Shown here piece by piece: positions 61,901-64,000 of a DNA stretch of 64,000 nt. The first letter of the stretch is position 1. Every line of letters begins with the position of its first letter. The notes under the pieces are model-generated. The model saw only the letters and a program-made list of their open reading frames with translations. It was not told the origin of the DNA and searched no databases. The stretch comes from an uncultured Prevotellaceae bacterium. GTDB taxonomy: Bacteria > Bacteroidota > Bacteroidia > Bacteroidales > Bacteroidaceae. The translations under genes were made by a program, and so were the position numbers. The DNA is taken from contig OMXS01000009.1 of assembly GCA_900315095.1 (NCBI GenBank), forward strand, positions 45,784 through 109,783. Reading direction: 5' to 3'.

Positions 61901-61976
61901 ACTGCAAACGAACTCTGGCGTGCCGTACATGTCCATCGCATACCTTGTAAATGAATGCACCACACCAAAGGCGTGA
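58974..61976 (+). CDS. FAD-binding D-lactate/2-hydroxyacid dehydrogenase fused to an Fe-S/CCG protein
   Basis: 1000 residues joining what are GlcD- and GlcF/GlpC-type subunits in many bacteria. Residues ~40-270 are the FAD-binding part (TFRAAGTSLSGQSV, PDPASIGSAMVGGI), with the oxidase C-terminal domain to ~560 (EHGTGRNMAPFVK). Two [4Fe-4S] motifs follow: CIECGFCEVNC near 597 and CAADGLCATSCP near 655. Two CCG domains close the protein (MCCGQIWES near 815, CCGFAGYKGFSN near 932). It likely oxidises D-lactate or a similar hydroxyacid and passes electrons to the membrane pool. Single-gene unit with promoter and terminator. Confidence 0.93.
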   Translation: MGTNNFAGFMSELGNILPKERIYTDELRTLGWGTDASFYRLTPKVVVRSDGEQELSKIVKLASKYKMPYTFRAAGTSLSGQSVSDSVLIVAGKNWEKYEIEEGQNSIRLQPGIVGSRVNEILKPYGRVFPPDPASIGSAMVGGIVCNNASGMNCGVHANSDRMLISARIILADGTVLDTGDEKSKEEFRKSHPEFIKKIEDLRDRVRANEKLAERIRYKYSIKNVTGLNLRPLVAYDDPFDIIAHSMVGSEGTLAFLAEVTMKTLFDYKYKASAMVYFHTMKESCEAVVAMKKLKATEEDIRMSEEDLMVKSAEMLDYLSLASVDDPVYLQYKKDVDAGKVPGVEPGDYHNLTAVLTETKAITHEELLSKIDSITKCLSNFNLYVPAEFTEDPAVYGKYWAIRSGIFPSVGGMRPIGTSCLIEDVAFHIEDLPEATVKLQKLIADHGYSDACIYGHAFEGNYHFILNQSFKSDADVKQYEDMMRDVARLVVEEYDGSLKAEHGTGRNMAPFVKYEWGDEAFEVMKELKAIFDPENLLNQGCIFNDDPNCFIKNFKPLPELNYNFDGIPDGGHYYKLEDDKKSSTQETIEGAKKANKCIECGFCEVNCMSCGFTISSRMRIAIQREILHLQATGENPARVERLKKLYKYYGDETCAADGLCATSCPMKINTGDLTHLIRQLNMQESNMGYKIGDFAAHHMKGIKKGLRVVLDVANLGHSVIGSSAMQGICNGFHKMGVPLWTPSMPRKFSQPQPGSVRAPKNAKMDLKVVYFPSCINQTMGLAKGAPVSKSVVDEMCNLLNKAGYRVIFPKHMDKMCCGQIWESKGMLDIADMKTAELEEALWEASDHGKYPVLCDQSPCLHRMRKMITKMKLYEPVEFIMTFLRDRLDFHPTDRSISVHVTCSTREMGLGDKLIELARLCSNNVLVPVGVGCCGFAGYKGFSNPEVNRYALRKLRKQIEEHKVVYGYSNSRTCEIGLQTNSGVPYMSIAYLVNECTTPKA

Positions 61977-62008
61977 TGCATGGAATTAAGCACTTTCTAT
62001 CACTATCA

Positions 62009-62040
62009 GGGGTATACTTAATGTATGCCCCTTTTTTATT
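62009..62040 (+). terminator. Terminator after the FAD/Fe-S oxidoreductase
   Basis: Stem GGGGTATA / TATGCCCC with a short loop, followed by TTTTTT. Confidence 0.88.
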
Positions 62041-62117
62041 AGGCGATAATACAATTATACCCACTAAACACTTGATGGCCTAGTAGAGAAGGTATAATGA
62101 TGAATTATTAATCACGC

Positions 62118-62293
62118 AAATCTCAAATCTCAAATCTCAATTAAAAAAATAAGTCACTATCCACATCCCTATCTTCTGTTATATTACTTATAACTTATTA
62201 ATAATCAATAATATATATAATATATATAGTATAAAAGAAAAGTTGGGGGTACCTTAAAAAACAACTGAGATTTGAGATTTGAGATTTGAGATT
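62118..62293. repeat. Inverted heptamer-array element 3
   Basis: Left arm: AAATCTC three times (62118-62138). Right arm: TGAGATT four times (62266-62293), its inverse complement. Between them is A/T-rich sequence with a TA palindrome near 62205-62232. Same plan as the elements at 31621 and 39129. The remaining gap to 62631 holds AAAAGGCATCAAG-type motifs near 62440 but no gene. Confidence 0.85.
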
Positions 62294-62631
62294 TCGGAAG
62301 GAAATCCAAAGCCTCAATTACCATACTAAATACCTAATAATCAATACGTTACAGCATATCAACAACATCACATCTACGATGTCAAAACCTTCTAAAGGCA
62401 AAAACAGGAGCATTTTTCTTCCCTAAAAGGCATCAAGAGACAGGCAAAAACCGCTTATTTCGATGACGATTCCTGCACTTTTCGGCCATTTAACCAATGT
62501 TAAATTCTTGCTTTTCGATAACAAATACTATGAATTGTGCGGTCTAATGGGCATCTCATAGGTCTAATAGTATACAAATGCTTATTATTGAGAGATAAGT
62601 TCCCCCCTCTCAGGCATTTATTCCTAATTGT

Positions 62632-63069
62632 TTATCTTTGCTTCTTGAATATTTGCTTCATCGTCTCAGGGTCCAGCGGCTGCATGGTGGGGAGGTTCAG
62701 ACTCTTCACCATATGCAACGTGCCCTGCTTGTACTTCTGGAAATGGTCTGTCTTCAGGTGTTGCTGGTAGGCTTCATCCGAAGCATAGATTTCAAGGATG
62801 CGTATCTGAGTGGAGTCCTCCGCACTCTGCATCGGGAAGAGACAAATGACACCAGGCTCTAGTTCAACACTAAGGCGGTCAACCTCGTTGGCATAGGCAA
62901 GATATTCCGCAAGATACTGCGGATACACCTCAATTTCTGCGATACGGACAATCATACTATCATTAAATTCGGAAAGAGCCGTAATTGTTGCGGGAAAAAT
63001 GTTTTGCGCCTGGGTACCAACTGAGATAGTCATTAGGGCAGCTAATAAGAGGTATTTTATTTTCTTCAT
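62632..63069 (-). CDS. Exported ABM-domain (antibiotic biosynthesis monooxygenase-like) protein
   Basis: 145 residues from the ATG at 63069, which gives a signal peptide (MKKIKYLLLAALMTISVGTQA) and lies 30 nt below a TATCTTTG element (63091-63098). The mature part is one ABM/YgiN ferredoxin-like domain: VRIAEIEVYPQYLAEYLAY, then EIYASDEAYQQHLKTDHFQK. Family members are cofactor-free oxygenases or small-molecule binding proteins. Export to the periplasm is less common. Enzymatic activity cannot be judged; no operon partner is present. Confidence 0.88.
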   Translation of the reverse strand: MKKIKYLLLAALMTISVGTQAQNIFPATITALSEFNDSMIVRIAEIEVYPQYLAEYLAYANEVDRLSVELEPGVICLFPMQSAEDSTQIRILEIYASDEAYQQHLKTDHFQKYKQGTLHMVKSLNLPTMQPLDPETMKQIFKKQR

Positions 63070-63090
63070 AAGTAAATGATATTTCGACAG

Positions 63091-63098
63091 CAAAGATA
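63091..63098 (-). promoter_or_regulatory. -7 element of the ABM-domain gene
   Basis: TATCTTTG on the minus strand, about 22 nt before the start codon. The -33 element is unclear. Confidence 0.5.
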
Positions 63099-63363
63099 CG
63101 AAAAAAAAGAAAATGCTTAAACGATTTACCGATAATTCAACCATAATGTGAATCACAAGTAGTGCCTATTGATACTAAACGATGTTACATCTGTCATTTC
63201 CATATCTCGTTCTACTGATGTCCTTTCTTCGCTCTACCCAAGGAACAGGCCACTTTTTAAAGTGAAGCGACTAAAAGGACTTGACGCTTGACACCTCGCC
63301 TAAGACACACTTAACCCATACTCTACCTATACCCTAAGCATCCTGTTTGAGTATGCCTAGAGC

Positions 63364-63747
63364 GAGAGAAGAAGGAGAGAAGAAGGAGAGAAGAGCGAGC
63401 CGAGCATCAGGTTCAATGTTCCCTCTGTGCCCTCCGTCTCCTCTGTGAACTCTGTGCTTTCATAGCGAAGCGGAGAAAGAATGTTCCAAGTACCATGTTT
63501 GACATGTTAATTGATATATCTTTCGCTTCTCATTCGTATACTACTTGCATCACGATTACATATAAGTAAAAAAGGCAATTATATATTATTAGTCCCTACT
63601 ATTGATGGTATTTCGTTAAATGCTCAGCCGACAATTGCTTTTCTCTTCGGCCCGCGACCGTTGGTTCCCCACCCATGCAGGGGCGGGGATAGGGGCGGGG
63701 TCGGTGATACTTCATAATGCGTAAGTCATAATTCATAATGCGTAATG
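63364..63747. repeat. Intergenic region packed with short tandem arrays
   Basis: Three separate arrays: 63364-63396, 11-bp units GAGAGAAGAAG (three); 63422-63457, 9-bp units CCTCTGTGC, CCTCCGTCT, CCTCTGTGA, ACTCTGTGC; 63713-63747, 7-bp units CATAATG, CGTAAGT, CATAATT, CATAATG, CGTAATG. No gene was found in 63070-64000; the other content is the mini-ORF module and copy 2 of the palindromic element. Confidence 0.75.
63510..63578 (+). repeat. Mini-ORF repeat module, copy 2
   Basis: Related to 29778-29845. The start is TTG at 63511, the peptide again opens with IYLSLLI and continues with basic residues. Here about 240 bp separate it from the palindromic element, whereas in copy 1 they are adjacent. 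Confidence 0.65.
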
Positions 63748-63820
63748 CTTCACTCGGCCTTCAAGGGCGGGGAGTCGTTAGCAATGAAATCTAACAGTAT
63801 ATACTTCCCTAAAAAAAGAA

Positions 63821-64000
63821 AAATCGAAAAAACACCTCACCACCTCACTTTTCCTTTCGAAACCCTATTGTTTAAAGGGCTTTTCGGGAGGGAGGTGTTC
63901 AGCAAAGAGGTCACTCAACACCTCACCTAACACCTCCCTCATTTTATTCTGCATTTATTCTTTTCCTGAACATACTACTTTTAGAAACCTGATGAAGGCG
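63821..64000. repeat. Palindromic repeat element, copy 2 (cut by the window edge)
   Basis: Aligns with 29845-30025 over about 180 bp with roughly 20 differences and a few small gaps; the stretch from GGGAGGTGTTCAGCAAAGAG to the CCTCCCTCATTTT block is almost unchanged. The right arm, if present, lies beyond the window. Confidence 0.85.

Overview
The window looks like a chromosome segment from a Prevotella-like member of the Bacteroidales. Evidence seen in the sequence: Bacteroidetes-type promoters (TTTG, 19-20 nt spacer, TAnnTTTG) ahead of many genes and all three tRNAs, large secreted proteins with BspA/GLUG repeats and type IX-secretion-like C-termini, and the block dnaN / DnaQ-like exonuclease / coaBC / DUF4835 / recN. 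No integrase, transposase, phage gene or CRISPR array was found.

Layout. 1-6170 is housekeeping: the end of an iron-dependent alcohol dehydrogenase, luxS, a metal permease-HMA fusion, glmS, dapF and a small unknown gene. 6199-29348 is a single minus-strand run of 24 tightly packed or overlapping genes that reads as an aryl-polyene (APE/flexirubin-type) pigment-lipid cluster. It holds three ketosynthases, three acyl carrier proteins, a ketoreductase, two FabZ-like hotdog proteins, a thioesterase, an adenylating ligase, a methyltransferase, three acyltransferase modules (one fused to a glycosyltransferase), a LolA-like carrier, an MMPL exporter and several unusual extras: two CrtI-like oxidoreductases, a secreted SUMF1-like protein and a secreted alpha/beta hydrolase. 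30282-36542 carries tRNA-Leu, manC, greA-HIT, tRNA-Ala, a rhodanese-metallohydrolase fusion and paaK with an ACT protein. 36739-40826 holds small secreted proteins, tRNA-Val and a DUF3127 protein. 41027-48512 is the dnaN-to-recN block followed by a degenerate-protease/TPR protein. 48570-58642 is an operon of a small 'YIKPS' protein and two giant secreted proteins. 58974-63069 has a 1000-residue FAD/Fe-S oxidoreductase and a secreted ABM-domain protein.

How the cluster may work (inference from family knowledge). The ligase loads an aryl starter on an ACP. Ketosynthases, the FabG-like reductase and a dehydratase pair extend it to a polyene. The methyltransferase decorates the ring. Acyl- and glycosyltransferases attach the chain to a lipid or sugar carrier, and the exporter, LolA-like protein and small envelope proteins move it to the outer membrane. 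The most striking detail is that the two FabZ-like proteins each keep only one half of the catalytic pair: His in one, Glu in the other.

Non-coding structure is rich. A 288-bp near-palindromic element beside tRNA-Leu has a second, truncated copy at the right window edge, each with a related upstream mini-ORF. Three intergenic regions share one design, 7-8 bp tandem repeats facing an inverted copy across a loop. The greA leader holds two mutually exclusive hairpins. All functions are assigned by reading motifs; no database search was possible.
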